Source of the DNA: Argopecten irradians
Lineage: Eukaryota > Mollusca > Bivalvia > Pectinida > Pectinidae
Direction of reading: 5' to 3'
DNA: 64,000 nt
Assembly: GCF_041381155.1 (NCBI RefSeq)
Contig: NC_091144.1
Span: 19,601,544 to 19,665,543, forward strand
A program made the translations under genes and the position numbers. The notes under the pieces were generated by a model. The model saw only the letters and a program-made list of their open reading frames with translations. It was not told the DNA's origin and did no database searches. Shown here piece after piece: positions 47,601 to 61,700 of the stretch. How positions within the stretch are numbered: the first letter of the stretch is position 1; the number at the start of each line of letters is the position of its first letter.

Positions 47601-49767
47601 GTATGTACAATGGATCAAATTCAAAACATGTTTCTAATTTAAGTTATTAACAAATTCAAAACTAAACAAAATTGTTGAATAATCAAAATCAAATTATGAT
47701 ATTGCATAAATTGAAGTTTCGAGGACTGCACTTGTAAATGAGAGCTTTTGGAAATCATTTTCATAAGTTATCAGCAATTTGAATATGATAAATTGTAATT
47801 TTATAAAAGTTTTTATTTGTGTAAAGTATTTAACTACATAAGTGACAGAATGAGGTATTAGTTAGGACATAATGAAAAGTCTTGATCTATCACAAATATA
47901 AAACAATTTATGAATCTAAAGATAATTTGGCAGCTCTCTCACTTTATTAAGTGTATTCACGTTTAAAACCTTCCTTCACGCATTTTTTTTATAAAAAGAA
48001 CATTGAAAATGAAGTGGAGAAGAAAAATTCACTTTTAAGAAATTTCACACTCACGCACTGGCCTACTTAATTATGAACATGAACCATACAAACTGGACAA
48101 AATCACAGTAGAAATCTGTTGAACATGAAAAAAGATGTGTAAAACAGTAATTAGGAAACTAATTAACATATAACTTTGCATGCAATAACTTTTAAAATCT
48201 TAAATTTGCACAAAAGTATAAAAATGCCTATATAAACCTTCGAATACAAAATTTAAAATGCTGAAATCTATCAAGAACAATTTCTATCATAAGAAAATTC
48301 CCTGCACAACATTTCTACATAGTCACAATTTCTATGTAGGACAATCCAGTAAAAAAAACCATCAAAATGACCAGAAAATATTTGCCCACTGTCGGAAGTG
48401 ACTTCATTATGACTAGATAGTACTCATTAACATTCCAATGGAAATTTCCCTATATGATAACATACAGAAACACCCTCAATCAGATGGGTTATTTCCCCTT
48501 ACATCCATTTGCATACCACTTTTGTTAAGCTATTTATTTTCGCTCCAAGTTGAGGTGGATCTACACAATTTATCACTAAAATACAGCCTCTTGTAGATTG
48601 ATAGAAGCATATTTCTCTTCTCACTGATGTATTAAAACTTTTCCTTGAAGAAAAAGTAAGCCTACTCTTTTGGGTATTAATTTCTATTTCGTACAAAATT
48701 CTTGAACAATCTTGAAACATTTAAGTTTTAAACTCGCATTTAGAATTTAGCAGAATCGAGTAATAAAATGTATAGATCCTGTCTACAATGGTACCAACTG
48801 GATGCCGGCTTGTTTACCCGGAGCTTCTGGCTGGTTCAGCCCTAGAACATGCTCCTCCCTTCTATGTGCAGACAGCCAAGTCCACATGTGCTGGACTGGC
48901 CGTGTGAGACAAATTGTCATCTAGTAAACTTGTATAGTGCTAGGAACACCTGTGTGGACGTCCACAAAATATTCAAAATTGTCACCACAGCATACATTTG
49001 TAATAGCATATCTGCTGAACTGACAGATATGATGGCAAAACTACCTGCAAAAGTATGTTTATAGACGTGTGTACTTAACTTCTACTGACAAATATGTGAT
49101 AAAAGTGTAATTCTTAAATAAAAAATATACTATATATTATTAAGCATTAGTTGAATAAATATGAGGCAAACAAAACAGTTTGAAAATCCCATAAACCATG
49201 GTAAAAGATTGACCTTAAACCCGATGAAAAGAGCAAATTCACAACATTGTTGTGTAAGTTGTGATATTGTCATGAACACAAGCTGAACAGCTTTTGGCAA
49301 TAATGCTATTCTGTACAAGAACCAGACAACACACAACATATAATAAGAGCACTAGACATCTATAACCATACCTCTGCTAGGAGTTCAGGGCAAAGTTTCT
49401 TGCCCTTCAACTACAAGTAAACACTTGTGTTTCTGTCAATTTGCCAGACACAATCACAGTTTTGCAAGGAGACTGCATAAATATCAAATAACTATATCCA
49501 CATAATGTTGTGGCAGTGCAGCACTGACAAAATCACAATACAATATTTGTAATAAATATATTAACTCTAAATTCTGACTAAAATAAAAAATATGGATAAC
49601 AGAATATCTACAGATAAATATATAAATGTTGTTTGTATCAAATGATCTCATAAATACTTCATATTTCAAAATCTAATAGTCGCCTTTCCTTTAAATAATA
49701 TAAATTAGCTTAACCACATTTTACAACGAGGCAGTTCCTTCATCCACTATCTCCTACTGACCATACC
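41680..49767 (-). other. Predicted 8-kb 3' UTR of the CPEB gene
   Basis: From just after the CPEB stop codon to a strong polyadenylation signal, about 8 kb of AT-rich sequence contains no exon and none of the transposon families that crowd the rest of the window. Read on the minus strand it carries 8-mer matches to conserved microRNA seeds: miR-34 (49,511-49,518), miR-190 (47,032-47,039), let-7 (44,614-44,621), miR-92 (12 nt, 42,420-42,431) and miR-8/200 (42,058-42,065). Vertebrate CPEB2-4 mRNAs also have long, microRNA-rich 3' UTRs. Short ORFs within are uncharacteristic and ignored. Extent is inferred; alternative nearer poly(A) sites are likely. Confidence 0.55.
41700..41705 (-). terminator. 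Predicted distal polyadenylation signal of CPEB (AATAAA on minus)
   Basis: TTTATT on plus reads AATAAA on minus. About 30-60 nt downstream on minus are TGTGGTGTTGTTG and a run of T, a textbook downstream element. It marks the edge between the repeat-poor 8 kb and the repeat-rich intergenic DNA. Confidence 0.5.
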
Positions 49768-52700
49768 CTAACACCATCGAAAGGGTACAGCCCTGGGCCG
49801 GTCAGCGCCTTCCTTTACCAGTGGCTTATGGAATTCTCTTCCTGGCCGAGAGTGGATCTGGGCCCAACAGTGCTCGCAATAGTACTGTAGGCAGGTGACA
49901 TTCGCACAGAAGAATGGTGCAAACTTTCCCCCACATCTTGCACCTTGGCATTCGTCGCACATTTGGTCATCCAGCACGTATGGTTTAACCTCCACCTGTT
50001 AGGAGACACAACAGTTAGTTAAGAAAGACACTTGCACATCTTTGATTGTTCATCAACTTCTTTGTTATCATGTAGTCTTGATTGGTATAATTTATATCAA
50101 GTTTTCATTTCTAATTACAATATTGCTTGGTGACAAAACCATGTATATATAAAAAATTTCAGTTAACATAATTGATCTATCTATCTCTAGGACTACTGAT
50201 ATTGAGAAAATATATGGTATCTGCGTATCACCATTTTGTATTGATATTTAAGAGAATGTTAATTTATACCCTCTTGTCTATCTCTCCGTGCTGAAGCTGG
50301 ACAAATCTTGCACTTATAGCAGCAATGTAACTTTGTTGATTGGAGAATGCCACCCGCCCTGCCCCTTTTGGATACTTCAGTTCTGGGTCCGTATCGATCC
50401 CTGCGTAGCACACACCACCATATAACCTATCCATGATCATGGCCAACTCCACTGTAACAAAACAATTATGTTAGTAAAAGATTATCATTTCAGCAATAGT
50501 CTACAGCCGTATTAAAAACATTCATATGTTTTGCAAGCTTTGTCAACAATAAATGAAATAAGTCTTTTAAGACCTCAATATGATAAAAGGATGTAATCAA
50601 ACTTGGATACAGTGTATGATGTTACTTCTGTGGAATTTAAAGAACTAGGAATGTCTATTTTACAGAAATACCACTGTGTCCATATACACCAAAGCAAGTA
50701 TGGACGAAGCATAACAAATTAAAAATGATCATGTAAATACCACCAAGGTATATATGTATGTATATATACTTTACCTGTAGAACAATATCGACTATGGAAA
50801 GTTTGCAAAACCTACCTGCTCTTAGTGGCCGGGGTACGCCTCCCACAAAAATAGTTTTCCTCGGGTCAAGTGGCTGAGAGCCGTCCATCACAAAGTCAGA
50901 GTCACTTAAATTCCATGGCCGGATCTGTACCTGTAATACATCATAGTTACATGTTAGAAACCTCGTCATTACATATTCCATCTTTCCATATTACATAGTT
51001 ACCTCCCTTACTTTGTGAACGAAATCTAGTGTCGTTTTCTCTAAAAAGTATGATATAACGATTGCAAACAGATGACATCACAATACCAATACCTACCCAC
51101 AAGGGCAGATAACTCTGTAATATACAATACTACTACAGTGGGATTCAAAACTTTTTAATTTATTTTCTCACATATTTTAACTTTTATACTTCTAAGACAG
51201 GAACAGTTTGATATAATACTTAAACCATTAATGGGAAATGAACCCTAAAATATCATATTGTCAAGGAACAGTATCACAAGGCATTAAAGTGAATAGTCGG
51301 TCAAAGAAAACCAGTCTAAATGTGTTCATTGGCCTTCCAAAAGTTCTCACATATTAATACGACGGTCAAGTTCTGCTTAGTTTCCCAGTTCTGACCATTA
51401 AAGTAAAGAAAAGTTGAAAGCATTGAAAGCGAGGCTGCGTGGAAATGTAACCACGAACATAGTGAGCCGGGAGGACGTTTTAGAATTTGCATACTTTAAA
51501 TTAATTTCTTCGTAAGCAGACAGATTTTGACGAGAGATTTTATTTTTCCATTTCATAAGAAATTATACTGGACACATTCACACCATTTTACCGACTTTAG
51601 CCATCCTTGCCCGACTGTTCACTTTAACCTATTTGTGTTACTGACCTACCAGACTATTTTAAAATAAAATAAGTCAGTACAAATGTTCTTTTTAACAATT
51701 TCAATTGATCATGCTAAATATCACTGTTAAACTTAAGCTTGGTTTTGCCTTTTTCTCGTTTAATTGTACATTCATTTACCGGATTCTGGAAAGAAAAACA
51801 TCTTATTAATCGACAAAAAATGGTTAATTACAGTAATCAATTCTTGCAATGATAGTTGGATTTTGACTTGATTGATTTCCATCACAACTTACAGGTTTGT
51901 CCTTCATAGTAGGACTGGAAACACACCAGTACAATTTGTCATCATCTACAATACACGATTCTATCAAGGCTTGGACAGACATCTCATCTTGGAACAGTAA
52001 GAAGCAGTAACCTGAAATACACATGAGAAAGGAAAATCATTATCACTACAACAGACTCCACAACATATGCTTTAACAGTTTGAATAAATTTATCACGATG
52101 CCGGCTAAAAAACATTTGAACAACATCTTAGTTTCACCTGCCTTGCCTATTGTTGAAGGCAAGACAGAAATAGTCAAACCTTGAGTAAAAGTTAGCTATT
52201 AGCTAAGCCCACTTTTCCAACATTCTATGATTTTAAAGGGTTTTCAAAAAGAATCTGTAGGAAGAATAACTTAAATAAATGTTATATTAACAATGAATAT
52301 GATGACCTTTTTACAATTTTAATTTCAATATCATTATGAAGAATATAAGCTAAGTTTTTATAACTGTTTGCCTATCACACATTATTTCATATAATTACAG
52401 TGGTGTATATAAAATATCAAAACACTACTGAGCCTGAGTCCTTCTCATGACCTTGACCCCGCACAACAGATGTAATATGAAATGACTTCCATCACAGTAT
52501 ATTGATCTATCAAATTGCAGTGTTTAGCTGTATATTGTGCCCTGATCCTTGGGGTCTAGAATCAATGCCTGCTTCCTCTGTCCACACTGAAGCTTTGTTC
52601 AAATTGAAGTGAATCGTCAACACAAACACTAGTTATTGATCACATCATAACAGCTGGCCATGGAACACCTCCGTCAGCGAGAAGTATTGTGGGTAATACT

Positions 52701-55700
52701 GGGAGGGGCCCAGCCAGAAGTATTGTGGGTAATACTGGGAGGGGCCCAGCCAGAAGTATTGTGGGTAATACTGGAAGGGGTCCAGCCATAAGTTGTGTGG
52801 GTAATACTGGGAGGGGCCCAACCATAAGTATTGTGGGTAATACTGGGAGGGGCCTAACCATAAGTATTGTGGGTAATACTGGGAGGGGCCCAGCCATAAG
52901 TATTGTGGGTAATACTGGGAGGGGCCCAGCCATAAGTATTGTGGGTAATACTGGGAGGGGCCCAGCCATAAGTATTGTGGGTAATACTGGGAGGGGCCCA
53001 GCCATAAGTATTGTGGGTAATACTGGGAGGGGCCCAGCCTTAAGTATTGTGGGTAATACTGGGAGGGGCCCAGCCATAAGTATTGCAGGTAATACTGGGA
53101 GGGGCCCAGCCATAAGCAGTGTGGGTAATATTGGGAGTGGCCCATCGGTAAGTTGTGTGGGTAATACTGGAAGTTGTGTGGGTAATACTGGAAGGGGCCC
53201 AGCAATAAGTTGTGTGGGCAATACTGGAAGGGGCCCAGCAATAAGTTGTGTGGGCAATACTGGAAGGGGCCCAGCAATAAGTTGTGTGGGTAAAACCGGG
53301 AGAGGCCCAGTGATAATTTGTTGGTAATACTGGGAGGGGCCAGCGATATGTTGTGTGGGTAATATTGGGAGGGGCCAGTGATATGTTCCGTGGGTAATAA
53401 TGTCAGGGGCCCAGCAATAAGTAGTATAGATAATACTGTAAGGGGCCCAGCAATAAGGACTGTGGGTAATATTGGGAGGGGCTAGCAATAAGCACTGTAG
53501 ATAATATTGGGAGAGACTCAGCAATAAGTTGTGTGGGTAATACTGGGAGGGGCCCAGCAATAAGTTGTGATGGTAATACTGGGAGGGGCCAAGCCATAAG
53601 TATTGTGGGTAATACTGGGAGGGGACCAGCTATAAGTTGTGTGGGTAATACTGGGAGGGGCCCGGTGATAATTTGTGGATAATACTGGGAGGGGCCCAGC
53701 CATAAGCAGTGTGGGTAATATTGGAAGGGGCAAGTGATATGTTGTGTGGGTAATAATGGCAGGGTCCAGCAATAAGTAGTGTGGGTTATACTGGGAGGGG
53801 CCCACTTATAAGGACTGTGGGTAATATTTGAAGGGCTAGCAATTAATAAGCAATATAGATAATATCGGGAGAGGCCCAGCGATAAGTTGTGTGGGTAATA
53901 CTGGGAGGGGCCCACCAATAAGCATTGTGCATAATATTGGGAGGGGCTCAGCAATAATCACTGTGGGTAATATTGGGAGTGGCCCAGCAAAAAGCACTGT
54001 AGGTAATATTGGGAGGGGCCCAGCAATAAGCACTCTGGGTAATATTGGGAGGGGCCCAGCAATAAGCACTCTGGGTAATATTGGGAGGGGCCCAGCAATA
54101 AGCACTGTGGGTAATATTGGGAGGGGCCCAGCAATAAGCACTGTGGGTAATATTTGGAGGGGTCCAGCAATAAGCACTGTGGGTAATATTTGGAGGGGCC
54201 CAGCAATAAGCACTATGGGTAATATTTGGAAAAGCCAAGCGATAAGTTGTGTGGGTAATACTTGGAGGGGCCCAGCAATAAGCACTATGGGTAATATTTG
54301 GAGGGGCCCAGCAATAAGCAATGTGGGTAATATTGGGAGGGGTCCAGCAATAAGCAGTGTGGGTAATAATGGGAGGGGCCCAGCAACAAGTATTATGGGT
54401 AATATTGGGAGGGCCAGGATTAAACAGTGTAGGTAATAATGATAGGGGCCCAGTCATAAGTGGTTTGGGTAATATTGCAAGGGGCCCAGCAACAAGTGTT
54501 GGGAGGGGGTTAGCATTAAACAGTGTGGTTCCTACTGGAAGGAGACTGGTGTGTAATTCTTGTATCACAATGAACAAAACAAAATTAGTGTCATGTACAT
54601 TGAATACACCAGTGCAGACTGAATCAAAATCATCAAATAAACACTGTCCTGATCAATTATTGATTTTCTTTACATGTTTATTTAATGGAAAACCTCCTGC
54701 AATTCATACTCAGAGCATTACTCCTATTTTAATAATTAATGCAATGGCATACATCTATTATGACTGAGTTGTGATGGTGCACTGAACTTGGTGACATCAT
54801 TTCACTGTCATATGATCAAGCAAAATATATTCAGTTTATGAATGGGAGCTCAAGTGACACCACTAAAGGAAATAAAACTACAAAATACTATAAAAGATTT
54901 CATGTTCTACCAATATAGCATAAAACAGACTCTTCCACTGTTGGCAGTTCAATGAGATATGCATGATCAATCAGGCAAAATTAAGATGCCCTGACTTATA
55001 ATCACAAACTCTCCACCACTGGGTTGCTAGTTTGAATCCCATGTGGGGCTGTTCCCAGGTACTGACTGCTGGTCGGTGGTTTTTCTCTGGGTACTCCACC
55101 TTTATTATATTACTCCACTTTCTAAACATGACACATCCTTAAATGACAATGGATGATAATAGGATGTTAGTCTATGAAACCAATGATTCTTATCTGTATG
55201 TTACAGACAAATAGCACTATAAAATATACTTATATTACTGCTATCACAAGGAGACACAACACACACACACACACACACACACATACAGTATATCACTTGT
55301 CTAAACCATTTGTCACAGAGACCAGAATATTTGTCCGGTATAGCCAGGTTTCCAGATTACCGATATATATACATCAAGTTTTGTCAAGTGTAATCGATAG
55401 TGTAATTTCTTTCAGTGCATGCAAACATGCAGATACCCATTTGCGACATATATACTATATAGATGTTGCAAGTCTATACAATTTATATATAAATTGCAAA
55501 CAGGGAAACAATGACTTTAGCTTTTGATTGGAAGTTTAGCAAAATAATTTAGACCACTTCAAACTAGACCAAGTACATGTACATGTACTTTTGATATTGC
55601 CAAGGACCCAATACCAGGTAGTACTGACATATATGTGTGACTCAGTACATTTCTGAATGGATTTCAGCCTGATATTCATTGACATCTTGGCACCAATATC

Positions 55701-58700
55701 CATTAATTTTTAATCATTGTTCTTGATATGGGTCCATCTCTCACCCATATTAACACCAATATTCATTAATAAAGTAATAATTGATTTGAAATTTCATCAT
55801 ATGTATGTGCTATTAGGTAGCAGTGAGCCTACGGCTACACTAAACTTGTTAATTAAGACTTGATGTCTTCCAGTCAAATATGTGATATGACAATGTACAT
55901 CATAAATTGTGGCTGTCATATGAAAGTGAGGGTTGATAACTGTATGAATCACATGTATGTCAGGTGTGTGTTATCAGTAGAACAGTATTTCACCCGTTAA
56001 TTGTCAGCTCCATCCCTAAACATATACACCACTACATACATAATCAAGCCTAAAACACTTCTCCCCTGCCAAAATATTACCACCAATTATATGTCTGAAT
56101 ATGAACCGACCCTGAAGATAAACACTACTTCTCCTATTACCACTGCTAAATACCAGTGATTAGCATGTATGAATAACACATATACTTTTTGTTTTCTTTT
56201 TCTATCCTGTTTCTAGACACAGATACAGGATCCCAGCTACACATTTATTTGCCTGAAAGTTTGACAAAGCAAATATCATGACTATAAATTAAAGGATCTG
56301 TAGTGTGACCTGGTTGTTGGGAGGAAGTGCTTCATTATGATAGTGAGAGTATGGATTAGCTGGGCTAAAAATAGAACTGAAGCAAGCACAAGAATGTTGT
56401 TGGATGCTCAAAATCTATTTTTACATCAAACACAAGATAAGTTTTACATAGGGAAACAGATGTTATCCTCCAAGGAATAAAAGGAACTATGGGGGTCTGT
56501 AATCATGTCTTGTATTGTCCATCCCACTAGGGGATTAGAAGCACATAACATGGCCATCAATAGTCACCAAAGGCAATATTCTCATCTATACACGGCCTCC
56601 TCGGACACATGTAGGACAATGGTATGAATCAATGTGGTGGAGGTACTTGATAGCACATTCCTCCCTTGATTCTCACTACCTTGCAGTCCATTACTTCATC
56701 ATGGTTGGATGTTATACACCAGCGCCAGGTACATTATAATTACTGGGTTTGCATCATATCCATCCATAACACTTATCCTCCACCGAATGTCTCCCTCGGG
56801 AAATTTAAATGATACCATTATACCTGTACTAGACACGTTGCCCATAATTTGTATTGACAGTATAAACAATAAATCCACTTAGTGTCTCTGCTGTTTCACA
56901 AAATTATAAAATCAATAATGATTCAGGCATAATATCAATTGTATGTGATTTATTCACTTCAAGTTAATTTGAATTGTAGATTTTTTTGGCCTAAAATTCA
57001 GAGCTCTAGACAATTTAACAAATACAATTATAGCATTATTGAAATACACTGACTGATACACTTATTTCACAAAACATCTCATTTATTGTGTGTGTGTGTG
57101 TGTGTGTGGCTGTATACGTAGGGGGGGGGCAGATTTAACTTAGAAATGCATTCAAATCTGTGGTCGTCCACTTTCATTAAGCTACCTCCAAACACATGAA
57201 TATCATCAAATGAGAACATGTGTTTTATTGCCCCATCAACAGCTATATATATGATCATGCAAGGAAAACTATCCTGTAAAGATGCAACATATGGTTCTCC
57301 TAATTCCTATATTATTCAAGGCATGTTGTTTATATAGATCTTTAATTTATTGACAGATTCAGATTTCACTAAGAAACAACAATGTGGTTTACAACTTTAG
57401 AAATATTAATGCAGATTTATTCCATATTTGTGGATAAACTAACAGTTTCAATTCAACTCACTGTCTTACAGTAAGACTTTGTGATATGCATGCATATAAA
57501 TGTGATGATTGCATATATCCTCATTATTTTGGGAGACTGCTGTATATCTGTGGTTGGCAGTACAAAATTATTGTCAACTTTCCACAATATTGCATATTCC
57601 TCATTACATTAGGGCAGTAGAAACAAGAGCATCAATTAACCCCAACATGCTTTTACAAGTGTATAGATCTACAAAAGTTGAACTACTTGTTATGTACAAA
57701 GCATGAATCTCATTAATTAATGAAAAGAAGAACTAAGCATGGACACAAGGCATTGTCAGTCTGTCAATCAGAGATTCTATCTCAGTTTTGTGAAACAGGC
57801 AATTCAGTGTAGCTTGTATAGTGTACAAAGTCAGTCAGCTGACAGAGCATGCTTCTTTTGCTCAGTTGCTTTGATAGACATGTTGGCTATCGCACCAGAG
57901 ACCAGAGTTCGATTCCTGGATGAAAATGTTTATTTTTCTCGTTCTGTTCTTTTAAACCTGATGAAGTCATCTGCTATCCCTGAGCCCTGTCAAATGTTGA
58001 TTATATATAGGGAATCTACCACATCAACTAAAATATTGAGACTTAAAATATAAAGAAAATATCTGTATGAAGACTATCTCTTCTGTTACACTAGATGTGA
58101 AAATCAAATTTGCATTTCCTATTGCTACATATATGTATGGCAAAATTCCAAATTCTATATGCAATCACATGTATACTGTGATGCAGACCTTGTGGAGCTT
58201 ATATCAGAGGAATATCGAATCAACTCCAATGATATTGAACCAGTTGTTATTACCTTGGTAATTAACAAGGTTATCACATTATGATAAGGGTACACATGTT
58301 CTTGACCAGGATTATGTACTTAGGACCGAGCAAGCTGCTTGTCTTGCAGGATTTATGGGGTGCTGAAGCCACAAGATCCCCATGTACAGATGTAGTCTCT
58401 AGATCTCGCCAGTGAATAGGAAGCAATCAATAGGACCACAATCAATATCGCTAGCACACAGAGGTAACCACCACTAGTGAAGGATCCTATTTCACCAGAT
58501 GCTACCAATCATATACCATTCCATAACCGGTGTCAGCAGCCAAATAGCACACACCAATTAATACAGCAGGATTCTTTAGAGCCCATAAAACATTAGGTGA
58601 CAGTAATTATCCACAATTGTTAATTGAGCAATATTTATCAAGTGAAAAAGCTTGACAGAAATACTTGATTACTCTCTAATAACGAATAAATCAATTTAGA

Positions 58701-61700
58701 AGTTGTTCAATCATAGGACTGTATTACAGCACTTGTTTGGTATTACTAGCTGGTACACATGATGATCCCTCACAACTGTATACTGGGTATCAATAATTCA
58801 TTGTAGTTCTAACGTAGCCCGCTACAGTAGTTCAGTACTAGACAATTGTACTGAGGAAGTAAAATCCACTAATTCAACACTTTTAACATTGATTTACATC
58901 AATGAGCTCTCACTACAAAATGTTTTGCTCACAACCTTCAATATTGTAGTCAATACTTTGTTACATGCAACCTGTATTTTTCTCTTGAATCAATAGCCAA
59001 TTCAATCATTTCAAATTTCTATTTAACTTGCAATACTTATATATATGTATATAATATATTCTCCTTGGGATATAAAAAATGATAAGTGAATAACTGGCAA
59101 GTGCTGTACTTTGAATCCTACTGAAGTCTTTGCTTATTATCTAATTAGTGGGTACGTAGCATCAATTATCACTTCTATAAGTACTTCAGTAACAAAACAT
59201 ATTGGTACTGAATAATACCCTTCCAACTCACATGGTATTTATGTATACTAAACATAACAGGATTGATGTTTTGCTCGCCAGTTTTATAATTTCAAATTTG
59301 TACTCTCTGTACATTCTTTTTATATTTACTATGTTATAACTTGTATAAACCACTGGGAATAGTCAACATGTTTCTCAAAATCTGGTAGCTACGTTTCCAT
59401 ACTCATAGGTTTTAACATGGTAATAATTAACTTAATATCATCAAAAAGTTGAAGGATCAATAATTTGAAAGTGTATGTGTGTCATGGGTCGAGGCCAGTG
59501 ATATTCTGATAACAGCATTCAGCAATGAATGAGACAGCCAATTGTTTTCAGCATATTGTTGTAATCTTTCAAAATTGTGTTTTACTATTAATAAAAAGAC
59601 CTTTGTGTTGAATTTTAAGTTAGTTAGTATGTGTAGAGATTTGAAGCATCAATAGTTTTGATCAATTCTATGTGACTGAAAGTCAAAAGAGATCCTACTT
59701 GGCATGGAGATACTTACAGGGTCAAGGATGTGTTTTTTTGTTGTTGTTTTTTTTGTCAAATATGGTGACATGTATACTTTGATATCTCAAAGTTTGTCCT
59801 ACTGATTTGATGTTAACAAGAGATGTTTGGCTGTGATTCATATGTTTCTAGGAGACTGAAGTTTTAGGATTGAAATAATGATGTTATAACCTACCTTTTG
59901 GAGGAAAGTAGGACTTGCTCTCTGCCTTATGGGGCCAATCAACTACAAGGGCACCAAATCTTCTAAAAGCTGCAGTTATTTCCTCTTAAAACAGAAATGA
60001 AATACCATATTTTTTGTTATGTAAACTGCTACACAATATATTCCCTAATGTATGTTAAGTATATGCTGTTGTAACACACAAAATTTAAAACTGCAAAAAA
60101 TACAATATAAAATAGTACAAAATAACGTCATGAGTTGAATATCTCCATATGATATTATAATTTATGCTAAACCATGCCTGCATATTAAAGTAATGCATTT
60201 TAATCACATTCACCTATTGTTTATAGTACAGCAGCTCTCAAGAGTATTTTGTTCAAATTATTTTCATTATTGATTTAAAAATGAGCAGGCTATCAAACTT
60301 TTTCTAGCTCATCTTTAGTTTCAAATCCATATTGTATCCGAAATCGAATAGACTTTATTGATTTGTGGCGAATCATGTACAACAAACAAACTAAATAACA
60401 TAACTAAACAGTTGTGCATTAAATTCATAGCTATATATACAATCATGACTGTCTTTAGCAGCAAGACTATAAACCTATCACTTCTATGCAAGTCTATGTA
60501 AAATATAACTTGTAACATTTATAAATTCTAGGTCCACAATGTAACATTTGTTGAATTAAAATTAGATGTGTACTGAAGCATATAACAAGATAACTTTTAT
60601 GAAGCAATGAAAGTGAAGTAACCTTAAGAACAAAATTTTTATGTTTCAATTGAAACATTGCTCCTACAGGAAAACTCTACCTACCTGGCATGATCAATGA
60701 AGACTACTATAAGTCAAATTTACTGAATAACATAGTTTTGCTTTGTTGCAACATATATAATGGTATCTTTCAGGAACTCCAGTTACACTAATAATCTAAT
60801 GACAATAAGAATGGTTTACCTTCATCTATGTCCGGTGGCAGACCTCCAACAAAGACCTTCCTCGAGAACCTTTCTATCCGCTCCCCCTGTGATCCTGGAG
60901 ACCCTTGGGAGCCCCCGTGAAATGACCCACCAGACTGATCCAAGCCATCCTCATCTAGACCCTCACCAAAGCCGAATGTAGGTTTACCTGCAACGACAAA
61001 CATAGTATTATCATTATTTCTCATGTAAATTACATCATTGATATCTTACATTTTTTGGCCAAAGCTGATATCAAAGTAATATAATACATTTTAATACTTA
61101 ATGGCAGGAGATATCTTAAATCATTTTTCTGAATTTCAGCTACTATCAGCACATATCATAAATGTAGAATATGGAACAAAACGTACAATATTTAACTAAG
61201 CTGAAGCTTGCACCGATCACTTAGTAGGTAATGTAAACTACCCATGATAACCAATATGTTAACGTTTCAATTACAATTTTTCTTTGAAGTAGCTCAAAGG
61301 TCAAAATTTAGGTCACAGTGACCTACTAATATTCCAGCAAGAAATTGATACCTCAATATTGGCCATGGCAATCCAATTATAATTACTTGAGTATATATGT
61401 TCTATGAATATAAGGCCATACCCTATAAAATCGGTGTCTACTCAAAAACTTTTTCTCAGTTTTGCCATCCAGCAAGCAAATAACAACCTTATTTTTGGCA
61501 GTTTTGCACAAAATTAGAATATTTTTTTAACACTTTCTGATGAATCTGTCAATTTAAAACATCAATAATACCCTGGGACTCAAATCCATGGTTAATATAA
61601 GGTTGAATAAATTTTATTTTAGTTTTTTTTACTGCAAGAAACTGGGATGAAGAGGAAAAAATATTTAAAATTAAAATAAAATAAATCCTACCTACTGACC

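Larger units (their letters stand above)
54541..59894. other. CPEB intron sequence without exons
   Basis: No coding exon is supported. It contains a SINE-like sequence (54,990-55,175), a CA microsatellite (55,258-55,284), a TG microsatellite with a G run (57,088-57,129) and a tRNA-like promoter sequence (57,838-57,935). Confidence 0.5.

Noticed and set aside
41483-49339. Several 60-100-codon ORFs downstream of CPEB
   Set aside because: AT-rich, no domain or homology that I recognise, and located in the predicted 3' UTR.
46469-49612. Pumilio (TGTANATA) sites on the CPEB strand at 46,469, 47,602 and 49,605
   Set aside because: Three sites in 8 kb of AT-rich sequence is close to a rough chance expectation; no claim is made without conservation.
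52640-54577. Proline/tyrosine-rich repetitive ORFs (LPVLPTILMAGP and others) on both strands
   Set aside because: By-products of the 36-bp minisatellite inside a CPEB intron.
57838-57935. Functional tRNA gene
   Set aside because: A and B boxes are present but a closed acceptor stem and anticodon arm are not evident; more likely a SINE head or relic.
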